Shown here piece after piece: positions 1 through 6,041 of a stretch of DNA of 8,413 bases. Made by a program: the position numbers and the translations under genes. The notes beneath the pieces are model-generated. The model was not told the DNA's origin. It saw only the letters and a list, made by a program, of their open reading frames with translations, and searched no databases. The DNA lies in NCBI GenBank assembly GCA_964493125.1, contig CAZBMS010000060.1:1-8413 (forward strand). The letters are read 5' to 3'. The DNA comes from QGNO01 sp964493125. GTDB taxonomy: Bacteria; Chloroflexota; Dehalococcoidia; Lucifugimonadales; QGNO01. Positions within the stretch are counted from its first letter, which is position 1. Each line of letters starts with the position of its first letter.

Positions 1-96
1 TGCACCTTCTTTAGCAAGCCACTTGCTAACCTCCCCTCCAATACCCCCACCGCCTCCAGTAACAACTGCCACTCTACCTCCCAATGATTTTTTCAA
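1..96 (-). CDS. SDR-family NAD(P)-dependent oxidoreductase, N-terminus only (partial)
   Basis: This is the first 32 codons of a short-chain dehydrogenase/reductase; the rest lies beyond the left edge. Reading leftwards from a TTG start, the protein begins with the usual SDR first strand (GRVAVVTG) and a perfect TGxxxGIG dinucleotide-binding turn at residues 13-20 (TGGGGGIG), followed by the start of the next helix. The TTG overlaps the TGA stop of the upstream SDR gene by 4 nt, which implies translational coupling. A GTG nine codons in, preceded by GGGAGG, is an alternative start, but it would leave only four residues before the TG motif, so TTG is preferred. Fold and cofactor binding are clear; substrate and catalytic residues are outside the window. 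In contrast to its neighbour, the visible part looks fully functional. Confidence 0.88.
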   Translation of the reverse strand, partial: MKKSLGGRVAVVTGGGGGIGGEVSKWLAKEGA

Positions 97-863
97 TTTA
101 ACTCTTCCTCATCAAAAAGATACTTCGGCACTAAATTATTCAATTCTTCAACAGAAAAAACATCAGAACTATATATTCCTCGTTCGATCGCAGGGACGGA
201 ATACAAAGAAACTTCTTGCTCATCTACCCGGAATATGCTACTGCTTCCTGAAGTAACAAGATTTGCACAGATATAAGCTGCCACTAAAGCCGAGTTTCTT
301 GGATGGTCGGAAATTATTGCATTACATCCTACGCCATATTTCTCCATGTCCAGTGCAGCGGTACGAGTAAATCCAATTATAGCCTCAGTAATAACCGAAT
401 GTGTGAGACTAATATCGTGATTGGTATTTTTATCCTTAATTATATTAACTATTTGACCACCATTGTGCGCACGCATATAGGCAGCGACATACTTAGTGAT
501 CGCAAACACATTCTTAATCGCAGGTCTAATTATTTCATCCCACTTTTCTGGCATAGAATCTAAGCCTGGCGCAGCATCTCTTATCGCAATGCCAGACACC
601 AATAGGTCGACCTTTCCGAAGGAATCCAAAGTGAAATTTAAGAGAGATTCAGCGTCTCTCATAGAAGTTAAATCAAAGTGGCCTGCCTTCGCCACACCAT
701 CAAATGCAATAATTTCACTAATCACCCCGTCTACCCATTCGCGATGACTACAGTTGGCTACTACTGCAGCCCCTTCGCTAGCTAATAGAGTCGACATCTC
801 CTTGATTAAATCATGATCCTCGCCAGTGACGAGAGCTATCTTTCTTCTAAATCGATCACCCAT
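93..863 (-). CDS. Degenerate SDR-family protein, probable catalytically inactive partner subunit
   Basis: A 256-residue protein of normal SDR length and fold pattern: first strand KIALVTG (8-14), an acidic turn after the third strand (FDLT, 63-66), the fourth strand DLLV (86-89), and the helix after the active site ending in IIGFTRTAA (162-170). The functional residues are missing. TGxxxGIG reads TGEDHDLI (13-20), the NNAG motif reads SGIA (90-93), the catalytic Ser aligns with K143, and the YxxxK pair aligns with H155 and T159. The frame is intact, so this is not simple decay; it looks like a maintained pseudoenzyme. It sits directly upstream of, and overlaps by 4 nt, a canonical SDR gene, which suggests two subunits of one complex. 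By family knowledge, BbsC/BbsD of anaerobic toluene degradation is a comparable inactive/active SDR pair. The ATG at 861-863 is preceded by GGTGAT with 5 nt spacing. Substrate unknown. Confidence 0.85.
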   Translation of the reverse strand: MGDRFRRKIALVTGEDHDLIKEMSTLLASEGAAVVANCSHREWVDGVISEIIAFDGVAKAGHFDLTSMRDAESLLNFTLDSFGKVDLLVSGIAIRDAAPGLDSMPEKWDEIIRPAIKNVFAITKYVAAYMRAHNGGQIVNIIKDKNTNHDISLTHSVITEAIIGFTRTAALDMEKYGVGCNAIISDHPRNSALVAAYICANLVTSGSSSIFRVDEQEVSLYSVPAIERGIYSSDVFSVEELNNLVPKYLFDEEELN

Positions 864-868
864 ATTCC

Positions 869-874
869 ATCACC
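869..874 (-). promoter_or_regulatory. Shine-Dalgarno site of the degenerate SDR gene
   Basis: On the minus strand this reads GGTGAT, an exact match to part of the 16S anti-SD complement (AAGGAGGTGAT), five bases before the ATG at 861-863. It fixes this start. Confidence 0.55.
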
Positions 875-927
875 AAATTATTGAAATGCCCTTCGAAACT
901 AATATAACACTTCCTTCCCAAACATTA

Positions 928-955
928 GTTATATACGAGCAAAGGGCGTGCGCAA
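928..955 (-). promoter_or_regulatory. Candidate sigma70-type promoter for the SDR pair
   Basis: Reading the minus strand, TTGCGC (positions 955-950) and TATAAC (933-928) are separated by 16 bp. The -10 matches consensus at five of six bases and the -35 at three of six. A second possible -10, TGTTATATT, lies about 20 bp further downstream without a good -35. The region is AT-rich, so chance matches are likely. Confidence 0.3.
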
Positions 956-960
956 TAGAT

Positions 961-966
961 TATAAT
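961..966 (+). promoter_or_regulatory. Candidate -10 box for the MFS-amidohydrolase operon
   Basis: An exact TATAAT lies in the 864-1099 gap between the divergent SDR and MFS genes. No recognisable -35 hexamer stands 16-19 bp upstream, so this is either an activator-dependent promoter or a chance match. Transcription from here would begin near position 973, about 58 nt before the possible non-ATG start at 1031. Confidence 0.3.
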
Positions 967-1099
967 CATACGGGAGCTGTATATATCTAACCCATTATTA
1001 CTTCAATTCGTTAAGATAGAAGGCGCAATTCTGACACAAAATACCGTTCCACAATCAGCAGAAAAGCCCACTCCTGTAGAGGAACCCTCTGCAAGTTTC

Positions 1100-2284
1100 A
1101 TGATAGGGCTGTCCGCAGGCCATGCGGTAAAGCATTTTTACCAACAAGCGTTCCTTTTGCTCCTTCCTTCAATCAAAGCAACCTTAGGAATTACCGACGT
1201 TCATATCGGCCTCATTGGATCGATACGAACTATCTTTAGTGCTGGAATGAACATCCCATCTGGAATAGTAGCTGACATCTGGAGGAGCAAAGTTGCGCTT
1301 ATTTTGGCTTCAAGCCTCAGTACACTCGGAATAGGTTACTTTCTAATTGCCGTTGCATCAAATTATTGGCTACTAGTTCTCGGCGTCGCCGTCACAGGAA
1401 TCGGCACATCCTTCTGGCACGCACCAGCCTTCGGGACGCTTGCTGCCGTTTATCCGAGCAAACGTGCTACGGCGCTTGCAGTCCACAGAATGGGGGGATC
1501 AATCGGAGACAGTGTATCGCCCATAGTTGTAGGCATTCTTTTGGGGGGATTGACTGTATTAGGACTTGAATGGGATGGTTTGAACTGGCGCCAACTAGCT
1601 TTCTTAATGGTTCTGCCCGCCCTCGGAAGCGCCGCAATTATTTTCCTCGCTTATAGAGACATTCCTGCAATGAGTTCAACGGGGCTCACGCTTAAAGCTT
1701 ACCGAGAATCAATAAAAACCCTAATCAAAAATAAGGCAGTCATAGCAATGACAGGCCTTACAACCGCTCGAGCAATGGCCCACAACGCGCTTAACATCTT
1801 CATAGTTATATATATGAGTGAGGATCTAGGGTTTTCTGCTTTCAAGAGTGGATATCACTTAGCTTTATTAACACTTTTTGGCATAGGTTTCGCACCTGCA
1901 ATGGGTTGGGCCGCTGACAGAATAGGGCGCCGTATAGTTATTTTCACCGGTTTAGCTTCAATATCCGTGCTGATATATTCAATCCTGATCTTTAGTGATG
2001 GTGTGGGATTTACCGTAGTTCTTTCCTTACTCGGACTATTCCTGTACTCGGTGAATCCCGTAATGCTGGCAACCGCTATAGATGCGACCAAGAGAGGCAC
2101 TGAGGGATCTGTCACTGCTATAGTTTTCACCGGGGGTGCTATATTCGGTTCGATATCACCGGTACTAGCAGGATGGTTACGTGGAGTATACGGCATGGAC
2201 AGCGTTTTCTATTTCACTGGTACGATCGCAGCAATTACCACTCTCGCATCCTTAGTCATACCAATTACTACAAGTAAAGAATAA
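1100..2284 (+). CDS. MFS transporter (12 transmembrane helices, Fsr-like)
   Basis: A 394-residue (from the ATG) major facilitator superfamily carrier of the inner membrane. The N-terminus runs straight into TM1 (GHAVKHFYQQAFLLLLP, 7-23). Motif-A-like loops occur between TM2 and TM3 (GIVADIWRSKV, 55-65) and between TM8 and TM9 (GWAADRIGRR, 269-278). The central loop at about 185-210 joins two six-helix halves. The GH..HFYQ start and the conserved GGSIGDSVSPIVVG stretch (132-145) resemble fosmidomycin-resistance-type carriers, but the substrate cannot be inferred. The ATG at 1100 is the first ATG, GTG or TTG in any frame after the divergent promoter, yet it has no well-placed Shine-Dalgarno. 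The frame stays open back to 959, and a CTG at 1031 (or ATT at 1028) preceded by GAAGG would add a 23-residue Pro/Glu-rich cytoplasmic tail. The amidohydrolase gene follows after 32 nt, so co-transcription is likely. Confidence 0.9.
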   Translation: MIGLSAGHAVKHFYQQAFLLLLPSIKATLGITDVHIGLIGSIRTIFSAGMNIPSGIVADIWRSKVALILASSLSTLGIGYFLIAVASNYWLLVLGVAVTGIGTSFWHAPAFGTLAAVYPSKRATALAVHRMGGSIGDSVSPIVVGILLGGLTVLGLEWDGLNWRQLAFLMVLPALGSAAIIFLAYRDIPAMSSTGLTLKAYRESIKTLIKNKAVIAMTGLTTARAMAHNALNIFIVIYMSEDLGFSAFKSGYHLALLTLFGIGFAPAMGWAADRIGRRIVIFTGLASISVLIYSILIFSDGVGFTVVLSLLGLFLYSVNPVMLATAIDATKRGTEGSVTAIVFTGGAIFGSISPVLAGWLRGVYGMDSVFYFTGTIAAITTLASLVIPITTSKE

Positions 2285-2303
2285 AACAGCGCCTACACCG
2301 AAT

Positions 2304-2311
2304 AAAGGGGG
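2304..2311 (+). promoter_or_regulatory. Strong Shine-Dalgarno of the amidohydrolase gene
   Basis: AAAGGGGG ends five bases before the ATG at 2317 and fixes that start. It lies in the 32-nt gap after the MFS stop codon. No terminator hairpin is visible in the gap, which supports an operon. Confidence 0.6.
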
Positions 2312-2316
2312 CATCA

Positions 2317-3492
2317 ATGAGTCTCTTAATTAGGAATGTACGACTTGTCGACGGGACAATATCGCAACCAATTCCGGCAGTATCCGTTGAGGTAGAAAAT
2401 GGCATCATATCTTGGATAGGTGAAGATGCCAGCCATCCTATCAGCCACAGGCATACTGAAGAAATTGATGGGCGCGGCTTCACCTTGATCCCAGGACTCA
2501 TCGACTGCCATGAGCATTTCACTAGTGACGGAGGCCCAGACAATGCAGAAGTTCTCGTTAATGATCCACTTGAAGTAGCGACTCTCAAAGCGGTGGGCAA
2601 TGCCCGCCGAGCTTTGCTTTCTGGAGTAACCTCAGCAAGAGACGTTGGTGCAAAGGGTGGTATCAACATACCATTTGCCAAATCCGTTGCGGCAGCGAAT
2701 ATACTGGGGCCTCGGATTCTAGCAGCTGGTGAGTGGCTAGCCTTCGCTGGCACCTGGGGTTCATTTGTCAGAACATTGGATAATCTAGAAGAGATTGTTT
2801 TGGCAACCAAAGAACAAATACAAAAAGGAGCTGCGCTTATCAAAGTAGGCGCTACTGGTATGACGCCAGAAGGAGAGCAAATCCCCACTCTTGGGCAAGA
2901 CGTATTAAATGCAGTGGTAAAGACAGCAACAGCCGTAGGATTAAAAGTAGCTGCCCATTGCGTAGGTTACGAGGGAACCCATCAAGCAGTAGAAGCAGGG
3001 GTAGCATCTATTGAACACGGCACATTCATCAATGAGGAGACTGCTCAACTAATGGCCGCGAAAGGGACTTACTTAGTACCTACCATGTCTACCTGGGATG
3101 CCCGACTCACTCAAGCTTACATGGCAAAGGAACCTACAGATAAATTAGCAACTACAGAAGAAAGAGCAGAAGAATCAAAGTCGAGCTTCAAGCGTGCATT
3201 ATCAGCTGGAGTTAAGATAGTGCCCGGCTCAGATGCCGGTGGATCCGCAGTACGGCACGGTATGTTAGCAAGAGAAATAGAGCTAATGGTGGAAACTGGA
3301 ATGACTCCCCCTTCCGCATTAAGAGCCTCTACAAGTGACGCAGCTGATTTACTAGGCATAGCCGATATCGTTGGCACTATAGCAGTCGGTAAGATCGCCG
3401 ACATGGTCTTGATTGATGGAGATCCATATTCAAACCCTTCGGCATTACGAAATGTATGGGCAGTATTCCAAGCTGGTAAAAGAATACGTTAA
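2317..3492 (+). CDS. Metal-dependent amidohydrolase (COG1228 / imidazolonepropionase-like)
   Basis: A 391-residue cytoplasmic hydrolase of the amidohydrolase superfamily. The N-terminal beta-sandwich piece (about 1-58) leads into the TIM barrel at IPGLIDCHEHF, where H65 and H67 form the HxH metal motif. The remaining ligands are all present: K176 (IKVG, candidate carboxylated lysine bridging two metals), H214 (AAHC), H234 (IEHGT) and catalytic D306 (GSDAGG). The C-terminal part (GTIAVGKIADMVLIDGDP, 353-370) closes the beta-sandwich. This is a complete and apparently active enzyme related to the dipeptidase/prolidase and imidazolonepropionase-like groups, which cleave amide bonds in peptides or cyclic amides; the substrate is not predictable from the motifs. 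Its position right after an MFS gene suggests it acts on what that carrier imports. A strong AAAGGGGG site confirms the start. Confidence 0.92.
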   Translation: MSLLIRNVRLVDGTISQPIPAVSVEVENGIISWIGEDASHPISHRHTEEIDGRGFTLIPGLIDCHEHFTSDGGPDNAEVLVNDPLEVATLKAVGNARRALLSGVTSARDVGAKGGINIPFAKSVAAANILGPRILAAGEWLAFAGTWGSFVRTLDNLEEIVLATKEQIQKGAALIKVGATGMTPEGEQIPTLGQDVLNAVVKTATAVGLKVAAHCVGYEGTHQAVEAGVASIEHGTFINEETAQLMAAKGTYLVPTMSTWDARLTQAYMAKEPTDKLATTEERAEESKSSFKRALSAGVKIVPGSDAGGSAVRHGMLAREIELMVETGMTPPSALRASTSDAADLLGIADIVGTIAVGKIADMVLIDGDPYSNPSALRNVWAVFQAGKRIR

Positions 3493-3581
3493 GCGATATC
3501 CCGAATCAAACACCTCTCAATTTCCTATATCCAAACTAGAAAAGACTATTTTCGTATGCTTGGTCATTGTACCTCTTGTTA

Positions 3582-3688
3582 ATCTGTGTAAAAGTGGCGC
3601 ATATTCAATATATCTGTGCAAATCTGCTCTGTAGTTGACATGTGGTATCGTATATTCTTATAATTTTCCTAAAATCAAGTGTGTAAAA
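3582..3688 (+). repeat. Three copies of a TGTGYAAAW motif flanking the argJ promoter
   Basis: Copies are at 3585-3593 (TGTGTAAAA), 3615-3623 (TGTGCAAAT) and 3680-3688 (TGTGTAAAA). The first two share a longer core, ATCTGTGYAAA, and are exactly 30 bp apart, about three helical turns. They lie just upstream of the -35 box, and the third lies about ten bases after the predicted transcription start. This arrangement is typical of regulator binding sites. The rest of the 3493-3634 gap is AT-rich and shows no gene and no clear terminator for the amidohydrolase operon. Confidence 0.4.
3635..3664 (+). promoter_or_regulatory. Consensus sigma70-type promoter of argJ
   Basis: A perfect TTGACA (3635-3640) and a perfect TATAAT (3659-3664) are separated by 18 bp. 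Transcription should start near 3671, leaving a leader of about 36 nt before the ATG at 3707. Both hexamers match at all six positions, making this the best promoter in the window. The TTG at 3635 that opens the longest version of the argJ frame lies inside the -35 box and so cannot be translated from this transcript. Confidence 0.75.
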
Positions 3689-3706
3689 TGTTTATTGCAA
3701 CAACAA

Positions 3707-5155
3707 ATGTCAGATGAAGTTGGAATTGGACTGCGCGAGGCAGCTCGAGATTTATCCATAGAACCAGGCACCATTCGCTATTGGATAAAGCGTGGGTGGA
3801 TAAAAGTCATCCAAGAAGCAAGCGGACAAGGCAAACCAATGATCTTAGACCGCCAATCGGTCATGGCTTGCTATGTCATACGAACTAAAAAAGATAAGCG
3901 TTACAACAAATATATCCCACAACCAATGGAGCAAGAAATGACTCATGATTTCTATTTCCTTCCTGAAGGTACATTGACCAGCCCAAACGAGTTCCTCGCT
4001 GGAGCTACATTCGCAGGAATGAAAACATACTCTGAAGACAAACTGGATCTAGGCATAACCTATTCCTCTAGCCCGTGCGTGAGTGCAGGGATTTTTACCA
4101 CTAATCAAGTCAGATCTCCTTCCGTCATAATAACTGAGAAGCATGTCCGAAACGGGAAAGTTCGCGCAATTGTCGCGAACAGCGGAATTGCTAACGCTGT
4201 CGTTGGAGAACCCGGCGTGAAAGACGCTGAAGAAGTTGTAAGACTAACGGCTACACAACTTGATTTACCTCAAACCGAAGTCGGTTTCCTAAGTACCGGA
4301 ATAGTTGGAGTAGAACTTCCCATGGCTCTAATACGGGCTGCACTTCCACAAACCGACATTTCTACAGAGGGTGGCAACGAGTTCGCAAGGGCAATAATGA
4401 CTACGGATACCCATCCTAAAGAAGCAGCAATTTACTACGAACATAACGGCCTTACCATTACGGTAGGTGGAGTGGCTAAGGGCGCTGGGATGATACATCC
4501 TAACATGGCTACTCTATTAAGCGTTCTCACTACAGATGCCAATGTAGATCCTTCCTACCTCCAAGAAGTAATACAGGCCGCTGGTGATCAGTCCTTCAAT
4601 ATGATATCTATCGACGGTGATACCAGCACTAACGACTCACTAATAATCATGGCTAATGGGACTGCTGGAGGGAGCATCATAGAAAAAGGCTCCGAAGAAG
4701 GCGCAATCTTCCAGGAAGCTGTCACCCAACTATGCATACACCTTTCCAAACAGGTAGTTTTAGACGGCGAGGGTGTTAGCAAGCTGTTCGAAGTTAAGAT
4801 AGTGGGCGCACGAAATTATAGTGAGGCCCGCCTAGGAGCTAGAGCCATTTCTAGTTCGAACCTAGTTAAAACTGCCGTACACGGAAATGACCCAAATTGG
4901 GGTCGACTGGTAGTGGCATTGGGTAGAAGCGGAGCAAGAGTGAAAGAAGAGAAGCTTTCTGTATACATCAACGATGTGTGCATCATGGAAAATGGATTGC
5001 CTGTTCCCTTTTTTAAAGATGCGATAGTGCTCCAAATGCAAAACCCAGAGGTGAAATTTACGATAGACCTAGGAATTGGCGATTCAAAAGCCAGCGCCTG
5101 GGGCTGCAACCTCAGTGAAGGTTACGTGACTTTCAACAGTGCCTATACTACTTGA
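3707..5155 (+). CDS. argJ: Helix-turn-helix domain fused to ArgJ (glutamate N-acetyltransferase / ornithine acetyltransferase)
   Basis: ArgJ moves the acetyl group from N-acetylornithine to glutamate, releasing ornithine and recycling acetylglutamate in cytoplasmic arginine synthesis. From the ATG at 3707 the product has 482 residues against about 400 for ordinary ArgJ. Residues 7-57 form an excisionase/MerR-like helix-turn-helix: LREAARDL, a turn, GTIRYWIKRGWI as recognition helix, then a wing and a closing helix. A basic linker leads to M78, where ArgJ proper begins (PEGTLTSP, AGATFAGMK). The ArgJ part is complete: STGIVG oxyanion region (196-201), self-cleavage site KGAGMIHPNMATLL (258-271) with nucleophile T269, DGDTSTND (303-310), NDPNWGR (394-400), and terminal YTT. 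No stop or frameshift separates the two parts. The start at 3707 was chosen because the consensus promoter lies downstream of the longest possible start; no Shine-Dalgarno precedes it. TTG at 3695 is an alternative, and ATG at 3938 would give plain 405-residue ArgJ. argB follows after 76 nt. Confidence 0.9.
   Translation: MSDEVGIGLREAARDLSIEPGTIRYWIKRGWIKVIQEASGQGKPMILDRQSVMACYVIRTKKDKRYNKYIPQPMEQEMTHDFYFLPEGTLTSPNEFLAGATFAGMKTYSEDKLDLGITYSSSPCVSAGIFTTNQVRSPSVIITEKHVRNGKVRAIVANSGIANAVVGEPGVKDAEEVVRLTATQLDLPQTEVGFLSTGIVGVELPMALIRAALPQTDISTEGGNEFARAIMTTDTHPKEAAIYYEHNGLTITVGGVAKGAGMIHPNMATLLSVLTTDANVDPSYLQEVIQAAGDQSFNMISIDGDTSTNDSLIIMANGTAGGSIIEKGSEEGAIFQEAVTQLCIHLSKQVVLDGEGVSKLFEVKIVGARNYSEARLGARAISSSNLVKTAVHGNDPNWGRLVVALGRSGARVKEEKLSVYINDVCIMENGLPVPFFKDAIVLQMQNPEVKFTIDLGIGDSKASAWGCNLSEGYVTFNSAYTT
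3928..3940 (+). promoter_or_regulatory. Internal ribosome binding site and ATG at the canonical ArgJ start
   Basis: GGAG at 3928-3931 stands six bases before an in-frame ATG at 3938. Translation from here would give a 405-residue ArgJ with a normal N-terminus and no helix-turn-helix. The upstream ATG at 3707 has no comparable site, so internal initiation could even be the stronger event. Confidence 0.45.
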
Positions 5156-5173
5156 AGCACTAGTATTTGAAAT

Positions 5174-5187
5174 GTAACTAAAGTTAC
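5174..5187 (+). repeat. Short inverted repeat between argJ and argB
   Basis: GTAACT and AGTTAC face each other across two bases. The arms are too short and the loop too tight for a terminator, and no T run follows. It could be an operator half-site pair or chance. Confidence 0.25.
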
Positions 5188-5204
5188 CTAATGGACAACA
5201 ATTC

Positions 5205-5222
5205 TGTGAATTTTAATTATAG
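5205..5222 (+). promoter_or_regulatory. Possible ARG-box-like operator upstream of argB
   Basis: The sequence TGTGAATTTTAATTATAG matches the known ArgR half-site TGAAT, the four-base A/T centre and ATT of the second half (consensus TGAATwwwwATTCA), but fails at the final CA. It ends ten bases before the argB ATG. The preceding bases also carry TCTGTG, as in two of the motifs before argJ. AT-rich surroundings make a chance match quite possible. Confidence 0.25.
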
Positions 5223-5231
5223 CGTTCCCAC

Positions 5232-6020
5232 ATGACCAGTAAGCAAACAATTGTAATAAAGATAGGTGGCAGTACCTTAGGGTCGAATGACACGACCTTA
5301 AGTGATATCGTTTCCCTTCAAGATTCAGGAAATAATATAGTCATAGTGCACGGAGGCGGTCCTTCAATTTCGGACTGGATGAAAAAGCAGGGGCTGCTGC
5401 CACGTTTCATAAAAGGGCTCCGTGTTACAGATGCGACAAGCCTAGAAATAGCTGTTGCGGTTCTAGCAGGTTTGATTAATAAGCAACTGGTTGCCAATAT
5501 AACCTCACTAGGAGGTCGTACGATCGGCCTTTCCGGCGTTGATGGCAATATGTTGCAGGGACAAATAAGCAATCCAGACCTGGGTTTTGTAGGTGAGATC
5601 ACAAAAGTAGACCCGAAACCTGTTTTGGATATTTTAAAGGCAGGATATATTCCATTGATCGCACCTGTAGCCTTAACTGTGGCACCAAAAATTGGATCAT
5701 CTCTATTAAACATAAATGGAGATGTCGCAGCAGGTCATCTGGCCCGTGAATTAAGCGCTGACGAGCTAATCTTCCTCACTGATGTTCCTGGGGTCCTTGA
5801 CTCATCTAGAAGGCCAATAGACCGATTAACAGCAAGACAGGCCCAAGGACTAATTACTGGTGGAGTTGCTAATGGAGGGATGATTCCAAAGCTTGAGTCT
5901 TCCATTTTGGCCATTGAACGTGTGTCTAAGGCCAGAATATTGGATGGCAGAAAGCCTGGAGCACTGATTAAAGCTCTAAACAATGATACTCTAGGAACGC
6001 AAATAACAAAAACATCTTAA
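5232..6020 (+). CDS. argB: Acetylglutamate kinase (ArgB)
   Basis: Phosphorylates N-acetyl-L-glutamate with ATP, the second step of arginine synthesis and the one that uses the acetylglutamate made by ArgJ. The 262-residue protein has the amino acid kinase fold with K10 in KIGGS, the glycine loop VHGGGP (39-44), R64 in GLRVTD for substrate binding, N160 and D164 in NINGD, the nucleotide-site LTDVPGV (182-188), and K220 in GGMIPK. It begins only nine residues before K10, so it lacks the N-terminal helix that builds the arginine-sensitive hexamer. Near the C-terminus GALIKAL (243-249) replaces the HALLLEL-like stretch linked to arginine binding, which again suggests an arginine-insensitive enzyme of the E. 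coli type. A LysZ role was considered, but VHGGGP and GLRVTD fit ArgB and no LysW gene is visible. No Shine-Dalgarno precedes the ATG, so a leaderless or coupled start is possible. Confidence 0.95.
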   Translation: MTSKQTIVIKIGGSTLGSNDTTLSDIVSLQDSGNNIVIVHGGGPSISDWMKKQGLLPRFIKGLRVTDATSLEIAVAVLAGLINKQLVANITSLGGRTIGLSGVDGNMLQGQISNPDLGFVGEITKVDPKPVLDILKAGYIPLIAPVALTVAPKIGSSLLNINGDVAAGHLARELSADELIFLTDVPGVLDSSRRPIDRLTARQAQGLITGGVANGGMIPKLESSILAIERVSKARILDGRKPGALIKALNNDTLGTQITKTS

Positions 6021-6028
6021 ATCAAGGT

Positions 6029-6041
6029 AAGGCTTAATTTG
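6029..6041 (+). promoter_or_regulatory. Shine-Dalgarno and TTG start of the UPF0182 gene
   Basis: AAGG at 6029-6032, with a second AAGG just upstream at 6024-6027, stands six bases before a TTG at 6039-6041. No ATG lies in frame before the first membrane helix, so TTG is the supported start. Confidence 0.55.

Noticed and set aside
23..256. 77-codon proline-rich plus-strand open frame
   Set aside because: Its PPIPPPPP stretch is simply the complement of the glycine-rich TGGGGGIG motif of the SDR gene on the other strand.
2268..2888. 206-codon open frame on the minus strand
   Set aside because: It lies opposite the amidohydrolase, whose plus-strand product has every metal-binding residue. The minus-strand product shows no recognisable fold.
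3635..3706. TTG at 3635 as the argJ start, giving 506 residues
   Set aside because: The TTG is part of the -35 hexamer of a consensus promoter, so the transcript begins downstream of it. The extra 24 residues also resemble no domain.
3707..3937. The HTH segment as a remnant of a phage or plasmid excisionase
   Set aside because: No integrase, attachment repeat or other mobile gene is nearby, and the segment continues in frame into ArgJ under a strong promoter.
5174..5187. Rho-independent terminator after argJ
   Set aside because: The arms are six bases with a two-base loop and no T run follows, so it would not work as a terminator; argJ and argB are probably co-transcribed.
5318..5713. 131-codon open frame on the minus strand
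   Set aside because: It is antisense to argB, whose motifs are complete, and is a by-product of that gene's codon pattern.
5232..6020. LysZ ([LysW]-aminoadipate kinase) instead of ArgB
   Set aside because: The VHGGGP loop, GLRVTD substrate arginine and argJ neighbour fit acetylglutamate kinase, and no LysW gene is visible.
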